Assembly (NCBI GenBank): GCA_029532415.1
Contig: JAQOTA010000050.1
Span: 1,178,001-1,242,000, forward strand
Origin: Marasmius tenuissimus
Taxonomy: Eukaryota; Basidiomycota; Agaricomycetes; Agaricales; Marasmiaceae
Direction: 5' to 3'
Length of the DNA: 64,000 nt
In this document: in pieces, positions 23,165-33,958 of the stretch
How the letters are laid out: every line of letters starts with the position of its first letter
Position numbering within the stretch: position 1 is the first letter of the stretch
Notes under the pieces: generated by a model
What the model was told of the DNA's origin: nothing
What the model saw: only the letters and a program-made list of their open reading frames with translations
The model's database searches: none
Made by a program: the position numbers and the translations under genes

Positions 23165-24210
23165 CTGTCGTTCTTATTTTCCGTAAGGTGAGTCTATCCT
23201 TTGCCACAATTACCATTGACACTGATATTAATGCAACCTTCCTTTCCCAGACCAAGTCCCTCTATCGTTGGTTTTGGTCGTTTTAGAGACTCGGTTGCCT
23301 CTATCATTGTTACCAATTTAATGACCACGACTTTGTCCTGACCTCAAGTTCGCGTTTTGCATGTATCCTGCTTGAGCATGTTACAACGCTGATCGACGCA
23401 TACCTCAATTAGTCCTCTGACCTTCGTTTCTTATTGACGTTTCAAGCTACGCTTGTCAAGAATTCGGAGAATTTGAGCATCGGTCCGGTAGCTCCGTCGT
23501 TAGCCTGAGCACCCGAATCGACTCTTCCCCTCCAACATCCATATTCGTACGCTTTGTCCATTCTTGGCGCACTCTATACGTGCTCTCTCGAACATTCTTA
23601 TTTTCGGCGTCAGAAAGTCTCCGAATGCTCCGAGGACAAAATGAACATTAAACATTTGAGCCTTCATCGATAGCTTTCGCAGCAAACACCGAATGGGCGG
23701 AAATTCAACCTACGCAGAGCTGCGGCCTGCAGTTTCACATATTGAGGTGGGTCTCATTCACTCACCCATGAAACCCCCGGCCGACAAACATATGTAGGAG
23801 GCCTGATCAATCGATCCAATACAGTCGGCTGGGAGGTTTCTTCGTGTCTTTGGCGCTGGAATGGCGTGAGATCTTCTTTTAGAATATCCATCGAATGCGG
23901 TGTCGATCAGCCTCCTCGCCACAAATATCACGGGTCTCATCGACTGGAAAGAACATCCATAGTTGGGAGTCTCTCGGCGAAAAAAACCTGTGGGCTGTCG
24001 CTGGAAGCGTGATTCCTCTAAACACTGAGAACGAAGTACCTGCAAACAGACCAACGGAGGAGCGGACGGTACAATTGGGCTATTTGGAGATTCGGTGGAG
24101 ATCTTTGCACGAGGGGATCATGAGGCATGCTGATGCTGTGTCCTCGTGGCCTTCCACGTAGAATTCTGATACTTGCGCATCCTTGAGCACAGCTGTCCAT
24201 CTCATTCTTT
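23165..24210. repeat. Upstream block of gene B, repeated upstream of C and D
   Basis: This kilobase is similar throughout to 30292-31327 (upstream of C) and in part to 49790-50500 (upstream of D). Shared elements include 'ggtagc.ccg.cg.tagcctgagc' near 23485 and 'ttcggtggagatct' near 24090. It shows open stretches on both strands, but their frames are not kept between copies. It is therefore treated as duplicated promoter/upstream DNA possibly containing a decayed gene. Confidence 0.6.
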
Positions 24211-24256
24211 CCCCCCACCCCCATCCCCGTCCCCATCCCCTTCCCCCTTCCTCCAT
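24211..24256 (+). promoter_or_regulatory. C/T-rich CCCCAT repeat before gene B start
   Basis: A pyrimidine tract with four or so CCCCRT-type repeats ends 9 bases before the gene B start codon. C/T-rich tracts just upstream of the start are common at fungal transcription start regions. Gene C has a longer version. Confidence 0.45.
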
Positions 24257-24264
24257 CCTGTTCG

Positions 24265-26459
24265 ATGAGCGCCCCGACTTATTTCGCCAACGCCCACGGC
24301 ACAATCATAGGATCCAATGCCGATTTACGGAATGTGCATGGGAATGTAGTCACGTATAATTCTTACCAGTGCAATCATGGAGAGAGTCAAGTCGTTGAGT
24401 TGGTGCGTAGTACACTTCATATAAAGATTTATCACCACTAATCCTCTGTCTAGAACGGGAAAACCTTTCGACGAATTTTTGACAGCGACTTGAATCTTCA
24501 ACGCCATATCTCATCCCAAATCATACCTGTTAACATCATGCCTGGAGGGGAGGTATCTACCTCCAGGGTGCCAGATTCGATTGAATGCAGGATCACTACA
24601 GTCAGGAAAACAGTACATACGACGAAGGTAACTGGGGTTGACGGAATATTTACTGCAACAACATTTGAACCGGTGGACAAGAGTGACGACGGGTTCAAAA
24701 TGGTGAGCGCTAGTCTTGTGAAGGTCATTGGTACATTCCCCTGACTTGTAGCAGGTGTTAGATTGGGCCTTGAAGGCTGCGACATCTCTGCGGTAAGTTG
24801 ACTAGTCGCCTGTTGAGGTATTATACAATGATGTTAATGACATAGTACATCTAGGTCACCATTACTCCATCAGATCTTTGCGCTCAGCGGACCTGACCTA
24901 TCGACATTGATAGCGCACAATGGTAGGTTTTGTGTTCAGGATTTTGGATATGTGTACTGATAGGTTTCAGAACTTGCAGGCGGAGAAGAATTCAGTAGTC
25001 AGTTTGAGGGGAAGAATTGGATTGTGCTTTATTACCTTAACTATACAAATGTATGTTTAGCCCTTGAGCTTTGTTTCACAGCTGACAGTGGGCATCTTCA
25101 GTGGTTGACAATCAACTCTCTGCGTGATGACGAGACAGTAGTATTTCCGGTGAGCTCACAGTGATTTATAGTATTGCCTAGTTAGTCATAGTGAACAGGT
25201 TGCAAATTGTTGGAGGGATTGGTCAATCAATCCCAAAACTCTCAGTTGGCAGTATAACCCGGCTTCTGTTGCCCTTGACCCACCGAGTGAAAGATACCTC
25301 ATACCACTCCCCAACAACTTCCCCCCACTTTGCCAAGGCACTGTTCAACAACTCAACACCACTGAAATTGTCACCTGCATTGAGGAATCCCTTGGTGATG
25401 TTTTGTGCCTGGTTGCATCATTGGAAGGGAGGTGGATTGGCAATCTGTCAGGCTATGACAAACACAGCTTCTTGACTTTTGGGGCCATTGTTGACTACAA
25501 CAAAGCTGGAATCCTTGCCCACCTTCCTTCCACTCCTCCCCTTGAGTGGTTTTGCGAGAGTTGGCATCCTGATGTCAAAGCCAGCTTTTCCAGCTCAGGT
25601 ATGATGTCTCCCAATTAAATCTGACTTCTATCCACTGACTAGTTCTAGTGCCCTGGCGAGTTGATCTTTCCTTCCAAAAGACTGGCAATTTTCATACAAC
25701 CCTCAATTTTGGCTGGCACATTGCAGAGAAAGACTGCAACCAACTTCGGGCTGCCTTCCTCTGCCAGTCTCTTCCCTTCATTGATGATTCTGAGGATTTA
25801 GAGAGAGTTGGTAAGTGCCTGCTGAGTCTTGTGCTTCCTCATCTGATCCTTCCACCCACTCAGTTTACATTGATCAAGTTGGATTCATGCTCACAGCCAC
25901 CTTCCATCACAACCCCACAACCTCTTCAACACCAACCTACCTCTTTGTCCCATCTCTCCCTGTTGAATCCATCAACAACATGCAATGTGTCCAATACCCA
26001 TTTTCTGGGCCTCTGTTCTACTGGAGCCATGACCCACAAGGAGAGCAAATAATTGCTGAGGAGGATTGGGAGGAGTTTGGGATTCCCAAGCTGGAAATGA
26101 AGGCCCTGGTTGGTTCTCATTGGGAAAGTGAGGACTATGCTTTCGTCCAAGAACATCTCACACTGGGAAAATATAATCTGAATGGGAGGCAGTATGCACG
26201 AGAGCACAGGTATCCAGAGCTAATTTATGGTGAGTAGCCTCTTTTTACTTCTGAACTGAATACTGATCCTTTCCCCCCCCCAGTGGATCCTCACGATGTT
26301 CATTCTATAACTTCTATTCCACTTTCTAGATGGTCAAGGTTCAAGGAGAAGGTTAACACAGTATCCCATCGTCGCAAGGAGAAAGCAAAAGTGAAATTTG
26401 AGAAACTAAAGATCCTCTGGTCAAAGGACAGTTCACAGTTGAGAATTTCAGTTTCTTAA
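24265..26459 (+). CDS. Gene B: intact 574-residue protein of unknown function (10 exons)
   Basis: Exons: 24265-24402, 24454-24702, 24755-24792, 24855-24922, 24971-25050, 25102-25149, 25199-25598, 25649-25810, 25864-26229 and 26284-26459. All junctions are in phase with GT-AG ends and the frame is open to TAA. I do not know the function. The N-terminus MSAPTYFANAHGTIIGSNAD followed by V-H-G-N-V-V resembles Asn-rich leaders found on many agaricomycete proteins, some of them NLR-like (from memory). The core has a hydrophobic 'FALSGPDLSTLIAHN' motif, a W-rich region (VANCWRDWSINPKTLSWQY) and an ending rich in Lys/Arg. There is no signal peptide or clear membrane segment. The start is chosen because C starts identically. 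It lacks the acidic tail exon of C and D. A convergent MFS fragment follows. Confidence 0.85.
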
Positions 26460-26860
26460 CTGGACAAACTTGGCAGTCTATAGGTACTCTAGCAAAGTTT
26501 GGTATATATTTTATTCGAGTTTCTCCCGTCTTGTAAACATAGGTACAGTAATTAAATTGCTTCTCTTGAGAGTCAACACGAGCATACCACGGCGAGGAAA
26601 ATGCAGGACTTGAGCCTGCGAGGTCGCAAATAGGCAATCACAGTTGTCCATGTTGAGCTGAGAGTTCAAACTCTAAATCTGTTGATGAGACTTTCAGTGA
26701 CCTCGAGCATCGAATAGTTCCGATCCACAATGTGCATTGGGATTGCAAAGCACTCGATGTGAGTTTGTGTCTCCGAGAGGTTCATGCCCGACCTGGAAGA
26801 TCTTTTTTGATTGTTGTGCAAGGTGTGGGCAATAAAGTACAGATGCCTACGTAACATACC
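26460..26860. repeat. Non-coding spacer after gene B, shared with A block
   Basis: Closely similar to 13012-13440 downstream of pseudogene A. A tRNA-like 'gagagttcaaactct' occurs in both but does not fold as a tRNA. Confidence 0.7.
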
Positions 26861-27560
26861 TAAACACAGAACTTTTCCAGTCAGAGGTACCTTGTACGCC
26901 ATCATAAATCTCCCCTATGCGACTACCTTGTAGATGACGGACACAAGACGCAGGAAAGGCGTGATGATATGAATGCATGGGAGATGATACCCACCCCACA
27001 TCGATTGAAGGTCTGATGGTGCTACTGCAAGTGTATAGTTAGGCCAGTACGAAAACAATGACTGCAACAAAACTTACCAGACTCCCCGGCAATGCCAATG
27101 AACACGGAGGCACTCGTGATAGCCTTTGTACTGCCGCCAATGTTACTGGACACACAAGAGAGTCCCAAGACAAACATACAGCTTGGTGCAACTGTCGTCC
27201 CCATTTGAGTAGAGTACATGAGCCGACGATGCGCTGTACCTAGGATCGTTGGACCAAACCGGCGGCAGGCAATCCTCACAAAGCCAATGGCCCTCAGAAC
27301 GTCATTGAGTACGTCCTGTACCCATAAAGAGTCGTGCGGGTGAGGTACAGGACATTCCGAAAGCGTCGAAGCCACATTCTTACGCAATGAGAGTGCCGCC
27401 GCTACCGAGAAGTGTCTGGATGATGATTATCAAAGAAAAGCGAGTGGAGACTCATGAGCTCAGCGTTCCGCCCAATGGGGATATCTGCAGAGAAGGATAA
27501 GGTGAATCTTCTCAGTGAATGGACCAGGTCCATTCGGTGCTTGGAAGTATATAGATCCCA
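26861..27560 (-). pseudogene. MFS transporter fragment (B block)
   Basis: Minus-strand sequence follows the transporter at 58359-60648 in exon order 10 to 13. Exon 10-like sequence near 27470-27560 has a reading with FSADIPIG against FTANVPNG. The exon 11 start lies near 27380-27420. An exon 12 reading CMFVLGLSCVSSNIGG (about 27130-27190) matches CVFVLGLSLVSGNVGG. The last exon is badly decayed around 26880-26990. Membrane segments are not continuous, so it is non-functional. It is convergent with gene B. Confidence 0.75.
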
Positions 27561-27957
27561 AACGCCCAGCAATTCCTCTCGATCCCGATCAGAACATCGA
27601 GATACCGTGGGGGTCTTTATGGGCACGAGGAGTCAACAGTCCTATTCAGGGAGCAATGTCAGGGAGAGTTCATCTACAGAGAAAGAATGGAAATGTACCA
27701 TACAAGCATGCCTGCAACGTTTGCCTAGTCAATCGTCTTGGTGTCCTCATTGTCCAGGCTATTTTCTTGTCGCTAACCCCAATGCCCCTCAGTGGTGTGG
27801 CCCTGAGCTTGACAAAAAGAAACGCAATAGATGGGAAGACTGAGCAAGATGTTTGTCAATGACTAGGGGTACAAAATGTTAGCCCAAAAAAGAGCTGTTG
27901 TCTTGTCATGCTCACCTCGGTCAGCTATCTCAAAACAAACCCCAATCATCAACCTCC
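27561..27957 (-). pseudogene. Family W fragment
   Basis: Shares with 14000-14350 a segment containing 'caacgtttgcct' and the anchor 'atgttagcccaaaaaaga' (27876). The copia fragment begins directly after it at 27958. Confidence 0.35.
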
Positions 27958-28215
27958 TGTTGAGGCAGAGGTCCTGCCCACGCAGTGACAGCATGGGACA
28001 GACTAGCTCACCTGGAGATAGGCTTAGAGGCAGCAACGAGAGTAGTAAAAGTACTGGTATTGCATGTAGATACAGAGCTACTTATATACTATACAGAGGT
28101 GGCTGTATCTTCTATAACAGGAGTGACTAGGAATAGCATAGATCATAGTAAAACAATTGAAGCATATATGCGGCCCGATACAACGGTCCATATATCCGGT
28201 AGTCCGGATTCAACA
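27958..28215 (-). repeat. 3' LTR of truncated copia element
   Basis: 258 bp with TGTTGA...TCAACA ends as read on the minus strand. It includes a TATA-like 'atatactatacagag' region on the plus strand near 28083-28097. The flank on the right is the complement of a purine tract. Confidence 0.85.
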
Positions 28216-28256
28216 CTCCCCCTCGCTAAGTGCGGCACAAGTAGAGCACGAAGCGT

Positions 28257-28916
28257 CTATTCGGATGAATAAAATTCAAGTCCAAGATGTTCTCTAAAAG
28301 CGGAGAACTTAACATGACCCAAATTCTTGGTAAACATGTCCACAGGATTGTAGGCACCGTCAATAAAGAAAAGATCAACCTTGCGGTCTGAAACACATTC
28401 GCGAATGTAATGATAACAAATATCAATGTGTTTGGTGCGACGTTCTTGAACTGGGTTAGAGGCGATAAAAATCGAGCCTTGATTATCTCCACATATGGGT
28501 ACGGGAGTCATATCAATCCCAAGTTCAGAGAGTAACTGTTGAATCCACACAGCCTGACGACTACAGTCGGATAGCGCCATGTATTCAGCTTCAGTGGATG
28601 AAAGCGCAACAGTCTTCTGGGCGTGTGATTGCCAACAGAAGATGCCACCTGCCAATTTGAAGAAATAGCCCGTGATTGACCAACACTTGATAGGATCAGC
28701 AGCCCAATCAGAATCAGTGAATGCTAGTAAACCTCCGTCAGAGGCTCCATCATAGACCAGTGCATAGTCTGGAGTTCCTGCAAGATAGCGGCAAATATAA
28801 AGCGCCTTCTTCAGGTGATCCTCCGATGGATTAGCAGAGAATTGAGAAAGCTTTGTAACAGCGTAGGCAATATCTGGACGAGTGCCAAGCATGATATACA
28901 GAAGCGATCCAATCAC
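28257..28916 (-). pseudogene. Copia RNase H fragment
   Basis: A 219-codon open reading with TDSDWAADPI, STEAEYMAL and GDNQGSIFIA, matching the RNase H part of the element at 1451-6220. Part of the decayed pol of the truncated element. Confidence 0.9.
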
Positions 28917-29024
28917 TGATTGATATCAAGCACGACGTTCAGGATCAACAGGACCTTCGTTGGGTTGTGGAATATAGCCAGCGGGAAGAGGAGTATCAGC
29001 TGCTTTTGCATTCTGCATGCCAAA

Positions 29025-29522
29025 TCACTTCAAGACCTTCTTCAAGTAGTCGGTCTGGTCAAGAAGGATTTTACGGCCTTTGCGACGAATACACATGCGC
29101 AAGAACTCTTTGACTTCTCCAGGATCACGGCATTCCCAACGAGCCATAAACTCGGCTTTCTTCTTTTCGACAAAGGCTTTGTTGGGTCCAAGGAATAATG
29201 CATCGTCGACATAAATCAAAGCGATACATTCATCACCAGTCTCACAATCTTTACAGATGAAGAGACCTGCATCGGAAGTTAAGTGTTTGAAGCCCATTAC
29301 TTCCATGGACGAGCTGAGAGCACGCCACCACTCAAGAGCAGCTTGCTTCAGTCCATATAATGCACGGTGAAGGCGATAGACTTTGCCTTCCTGACCCTTA
29401 ACCTTGAAACCTTCAGGTTGATCCATATAGATCTCTTCTTTAAGTTCACCATAAAGAAAGGTGTTCTTCACATCCAATGCCTGAATGTGCCAGTTTTTGA
29501 GAGCTGCTAATGCGAGCATCAT
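29025..29522 (-). pseudogene. Copia reverse transcriptase fragment
   Basis: A 165-codon reading with LYGLKQAALEWW and the catalytic Y-V-D-D in LIYVDDALF. It is bounded on both sides by nonsense codons in the same frame (TGA), each explicable as CGA to TGA. Confidence 0.9.
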
Positions 29523-29744
29523 TCATACAGTTTCAAACTGCACAACTGGTGAGAAGATCTCATCAAAGTCAACACCTTCGACTTGAGAGAAACCCTTGGC
29601 AACAAGTTGAGCTTTCTTTTGACCATCTGACTTAACGTCAAACACCCATCTGTTTTTGACAGCCTTGCGACCTTTAGGTAGGTCAACCAATTCGAAGACC
29701 TTGCGCTTGCGAAGAGCCTCTAGTTCATCACGGCAAGCGGCCTT

Positions 29745-30291
29745 CTATTCTCTCTGCTGCTTAGCAGGCAGCTTCAGTATGTCACGGAGAGTCCACTCTC
29801 GAACGTTAGACATATCGGTGAGGTCATCGTGAACGGGAACTGCCCGATTTAACAGATAAATCACGAAACCTACTCCCCCTTCCTGGGATAATTGTTGCAC
29901 TAAGCTATCGGGCTGACTCCCCCTGGAGTTACACATGGTAGACAGACTGGCACGATTAGTCCCAGGAACCTTTCTAGGTCTGCCTCTCCTACGAGTAGTA
30001 GGTGGATCCATGGGTTCTCTATCACCCGTGGCATCTCTCCATGTAGAATTTTTCTCCATATCATGCACAATGCGCGAGGGATTATTTGGGTCTCGTTGTT
30101 CACCAAATATGTTATCAGGTTGCTTAGTACCCATCCGTTTCCTGCCTGAACGCCTTGGCGGCGGAGTCTGCTCTTGTCCACCCACTGGTGTAGGTGGCCT
30201 AGGAGGCTGGAACGGAGGATCAGGATCAGGATGTTGACGTTCACCCTGAGGTACACGACCATCTCCATCATCGTCATGAGGAGATTCCGAT
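29745..30291 (-). pseudogene. Copia integrase-RT linker fragment
   Basis: Reading from about 30290 to 29745 with PTPVGGQEQTPPPRRSGRK and EGGVGFVIYLLNRAVPVHD, matching residues about 290-500 of the ORF at 2842-5856. It ends at TAG where the other element has TGG. The upstream part is missing. Confidence 0.8.
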
Positions 30292-31327
30292 CACTCTCTT
30301 ATTCTTTGTGAGGTGGGTTTGTCCTTCCCTAATGACAGTAATATTGAAATAATCTCCCCTTCTCAGACCAGGTCCCTTTCCGTTGTTGGATCCGGAAATT
30401 GGTCGTTGTAGAGACTTGATTGTTCCATCTTCGTTACTGAATGACCACAAGTTTCCTAACGTCGCATTTTACATGAATCTTTCTTGAACGTGCCCCAACG
30501 CTGATCGATGGGTAACTTGGTCAGCCTGTCAGAGAAATTTAACACCATCTTCAATTGTATATATGCTTCAAGCTGCCCTCTTCGAGAATTCGGAGAATTT
30601 GAGCGTTGGCCCGGTAGCACCGCCGTCAGCCTGAGCGCCCAAATCGACTCTTCCCCTCCAATGTCCACGGCAGCACTTCTTCCACTCCCGGTGCACCCTC
30701 TACGTGCGCTCTCGAGCATTCTCATTTTCAGCGTCATGAAATATCCGTATGCTCCGAGGACAAATGAACATGAAACATCCAAGCCTTCATCGATAGCTTT
30801 CGCAGCGGACACCGAATGGGCGGAAATTAAACCTAGGCAGAGCTCTGCGGCCTGTAGTTTCTCATATTGAGGGTCTCATTCACTCACCCATGAAACCCCC
30901 GGCCAACAAACATGTATAGGAGGCCTGATCGATCCAATACAGTCGGCTGGGAGGTTTCTTCGTGTCTCTGGCGCTGGAATGGTATGGGATCTTCTTTTAG
31001 AATTTCCATCAAATGCGGTGTGTTGATCAGCCTCCTTCTCACAAATACCATGTTCTCATCGGCTGGAAAGAGCATCCACAATTGGGAGTCTCTCGGCAAA
31101 GAAAACCTTTGGGTTGTCGCCGGAAGCGTGATTCCTCTAAACACTGAGAACGAGGTACCTGCAAACGGACCAACGGAGGAGCGGACGGTACAATTAGGCT
31201 ACCTGGAGATTCGGTGGAGATCTTGCACGAGGGGGTCATGAGGCATGGTGATGCTGTGTCCTCGTGGCCTTTCACATAGAATTCTGATACTTGCGCATCC
31301 TTGAGCACAGCTGTCCATCTCATTCTT
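30292..31327. repeat. Upstream block of gene C
   Basis: Copy of 23165-24210, beginning exactly where the copia fragment ends. Similarity runs through 'gagaatttgagcgttggcccggtag' type sequence near 30593 and 'ggtggagatct' near 31211. It has no consistent coding frame. Confidence 0.65.
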
Positions 31328-31405
31328 TCCCCCTACCCCCATCCCCGTCCCCAGCCCCATCCCCATCCTCATCCCCATCCCCTTCCCCCTTCCCCCTTCC
31401 TTTAT
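31328..31405 (+). promoter_or_regulatory. Expanded CCCCAT pyrimidine tract before gene C start
   Basis: A CCCCAT/CCCCTT tract of about 75 bases, some 30 longer than the one before gene B, ending 9 bases before the ATG. A likely promoter or 5' UTR pyrimidine stretch that has grown by slippage. Confidence 0.45.
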
Positions 31406-31413
31406 CCTGTTCG

Positions 31414-33958
31414 ATGAGCGCCCCGACTTATTTCGCCAACGCCCACGGCACAGTCATAGGATCCAATGCCGATTTACGGAATGTGCATGGGAATGTAGTA
31501 ACGTATAATAATTCTTACCAGTGCGCTCATGGACAGGGCCAGGTTGTCGAGTTGGTGCGTAGCATGCCTTGTGAGAGAACGTATCATCACTCAAACTCCT
31601 TGTCTAGAACGGGAGGACCTTTCGACGAATTCTGGACGGCGACTTGAATCTTCAACGCCATATCTCATCCCGAGTCATACCTGTCAACATCACGCCTGAA
31701 GGGGGAATACCTAACTCTGGGATGCTGCAGTCGACTGAATGCAGGATCATGAGAGTCAAAAAAACAACACACACAACAAAGGTGGCCGGGGTCGAGGGAA
31801 CGTTTACTGCAACAACATATGAGCTGGTCGACAAAAATGATCTAGAAGGGTTCAAATTAGTAAGCATTGGTTTTTTATATAGTATGTTGAAACATCAGCC
31901 TGATTCGTGGCAGGTATTAGATTGTGTCCTAAACACTGCAACGTCGCTGCGGTATGTTGACAAGTAGCCTGTCGGGGTGTCATTGTAATGATATGTATGG
32001 CATCCAGGTCGTCATTCCTCCCTCAACTCTTCGCCTTCAGTGGACCCAACCTATCGACGCTGATTGCACACGATCGTAGGTTCTCTATTTAGAATGATGA
32101 TTACAAATGCTGATATAGATAGGTTGTAGAACTCGCGGATGGAGATGGATATACTAATCAATTTTGGGGAAAGAATTGGATTGTATATCACTACCTCTTG
32201 TATACACATGTACGTTTATCCTTTGAGCTTTGTGCCAAAGCTGACAGTGAGTGTCTTCAGTGGGTTGCAATCAACTCTTTGCGTGGTGATGAGACTGTAG
32301 TATTTCCAGTGAGCTCCCAGTGGTTTATCATATTGGCCAGTTTGTAATAGCAGACAGGTTGCAAGGCGTTGGAGGGATTGGTCAGTAAACCTCAAAACCC
32401 TGAGTTGGCATTATGATCCGGCTTCTGTTACCCTTGACCCACCGAGTGAAGAAACCCTCATACCATCCCCCAACGACTTCCCTCCACTTCACCAAGACAC
32501 TGTTCAACAACTCAACACTGCTGAAATTGTCGCCTGTGTTGAGGAATCCCTTGGTGATGTTTTGTGCCTGGTTGCATCATTGGAAGGGAGGTGGATTGGC
32601 AATCTGTCAGGCTATGCCAAACACGGCTTTTTGACTTTTGGGGCCATTGTTGACAAAAACAAAGCTGGAATCCTTGCCCACCTTCCTTCCACTCCTCCCC
32701 TTGAGTGGTTTTGCAAGAGTTGGCATCCTGATGTCAAAGCCAGCTTTTCTAGTTCAGGTATGTCTCCCAATCAACTCTGACTTCTATCTGCTGACTAGTT
32801 CTAGTGCCCTGGCAAGTTGATCTTTCCTTCCGAAAGACTGGCAATTTTCATACAACCCTTGTTTTTGGCTGGTGCATTGCAGAGAAGGACCGCAACCAAC
32901 TTCGGGCTGCCTTCCTCTGCCAGTCTCTTCCCTTTCTTGATGGCTGTAAGGATGTGAGGGATGTTGGTAAGTGCCTGCTGAGTCTCTTGCCTTCCTCATC
33001 TGATCTTTCCACCCACTCAGTTTACATTGATGAAGTTGGATTTGAGCTCGAAGCTACCTTCCATCATGGCCCCACCACTTCTTCAATACCAGCCTACCTC
33101 TTTATCCCACCTCTCCCTGTTGAATCCATCAACAGTATGCAATGTGTCCAATACCCATTTTCTGGGCCTCTGTTCTACTGGAGCCATGACCCACAAGGAG
33201 AGCAAATAATTGCTGAGGAGAAATGGGAGGAGTTTGGGATTCCCAAGCTGGAAATAAAGGACCAGATTGGTTCTTTTTGGGAGAGTGAAAGCTATGAATT
33301 TGTCCGAGAACATCTCACATTTGGAAAATATAATCTGGATGGGAGGCAGTATGCACAAGAGCATGGATATCCAGAACTCATACATGGCAAGTAACCTTTC
33401 TTTTCCTGCAAAATTCAAATAATCAATGATCCTTTCCTCCCCTTCAGTGGATCCTCATGAGGTTCAGTTGGTGGAGGTACATGAGCAAGGCCTTGGGTCT
33501 GGGATGCTGATAGAGAGTCCAAGCAATGAATCACTGGATGATGGGAGCACACCAGGTAAGTACCATATCCACTCCTAAGGTTGCACTTTATATGGAGGTC
33601 TCAATGATCCCACACCAATCAAAGAGCCAGAACCAGACTCGCAGGTACAATTGCAGAACTTGGATTTTGGGGTACACACACCAACAGAGAGTTTGAGCAG
33701 TGTGTCTGTGGTTAATGAGACCTCAACAGGCAAGTACTATCTTGATTCTCCAGTACAAAAACTACACACTTCTAAGTCCTTAACATAGCTCCAGGAGTTG
33801 TAGATGATTTCGAGCTGGTTGAACGGGCAGAGCTAGACTCCCAGCAAAATTCTGAGGCCCCAAACAATATTACTACAGCTTACTCTACTTCGCTATCTGG
33901 ATGGTCAAGGTTCATAGAAACAATCAGCACACAATCTCACCAAAGGAAGAGAGTGTGA
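31414..33958 (+). CDS. Gene C: intact 654-residue protein of unknown function (12 exons)
   Basis: Exons: 31414-31554, 31608-31859, 31914-31951, 32008-32075, 32130-32209, 32261-32308, 32358-32757, 32805-32966, 33021-33386, 33448-33555, 33598-33729 and 33789-33958. All phases agree to TGA; introns are 42-61 nt. Introns 9 and 11 start with GC (gcaagt). The function is unknown. Residues 1-47 form the FANAHGTVIGSNAD / NVHGNVV leader. Residues about 140-210 hold LFAFSGPNLSTLIAHD and FWGKNWIVYHYL. Exon 7 is W-rich (WRDWSV, LSWHYDP). Exon 9 encodes PLFYWSHDPQGEQIIAEE. The C-terminus is acidic (exons 10-11) and ends with WSRFIETIS and a basic tip. There is no signal peptide. It is the longest, best preserved member of the family. 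Confidence 0.88.

Larger units (their letters stand above)
27958..30291 (-). mobile_element. 5'-truncated copia element, degenerate
   Basis: Minus-strand element: a 3' LTR (27958-28215), a polypurine tract (28216-28224 as complement), then RNase H, reverse transcriptase and the integrase-RT linker up to about 30291, where homology stops abruptly. Gag, protease, integrase core and the 5' LTR are absent. The frame is broken by TGA at 28920-28929 (one codon, next to the Y-Q-S-V-I-G segment), TGA 29025-29027, TGA just above 29522 and TAG just below 29745. The reading is otherwise continuous in one frame. It is a different copia lineage from the 1451 element, as the LTR differs in sequence and length. 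No target duplication can be checked because the other end is missing. Confidence 0.9.

Noticed and set aside
24205..24260. CCCCAT-type repeat as telomeric sequence
   Set aside because: Not the fungal CCCTAA repeat, short and irregular, and tied to the start of genes B and C.
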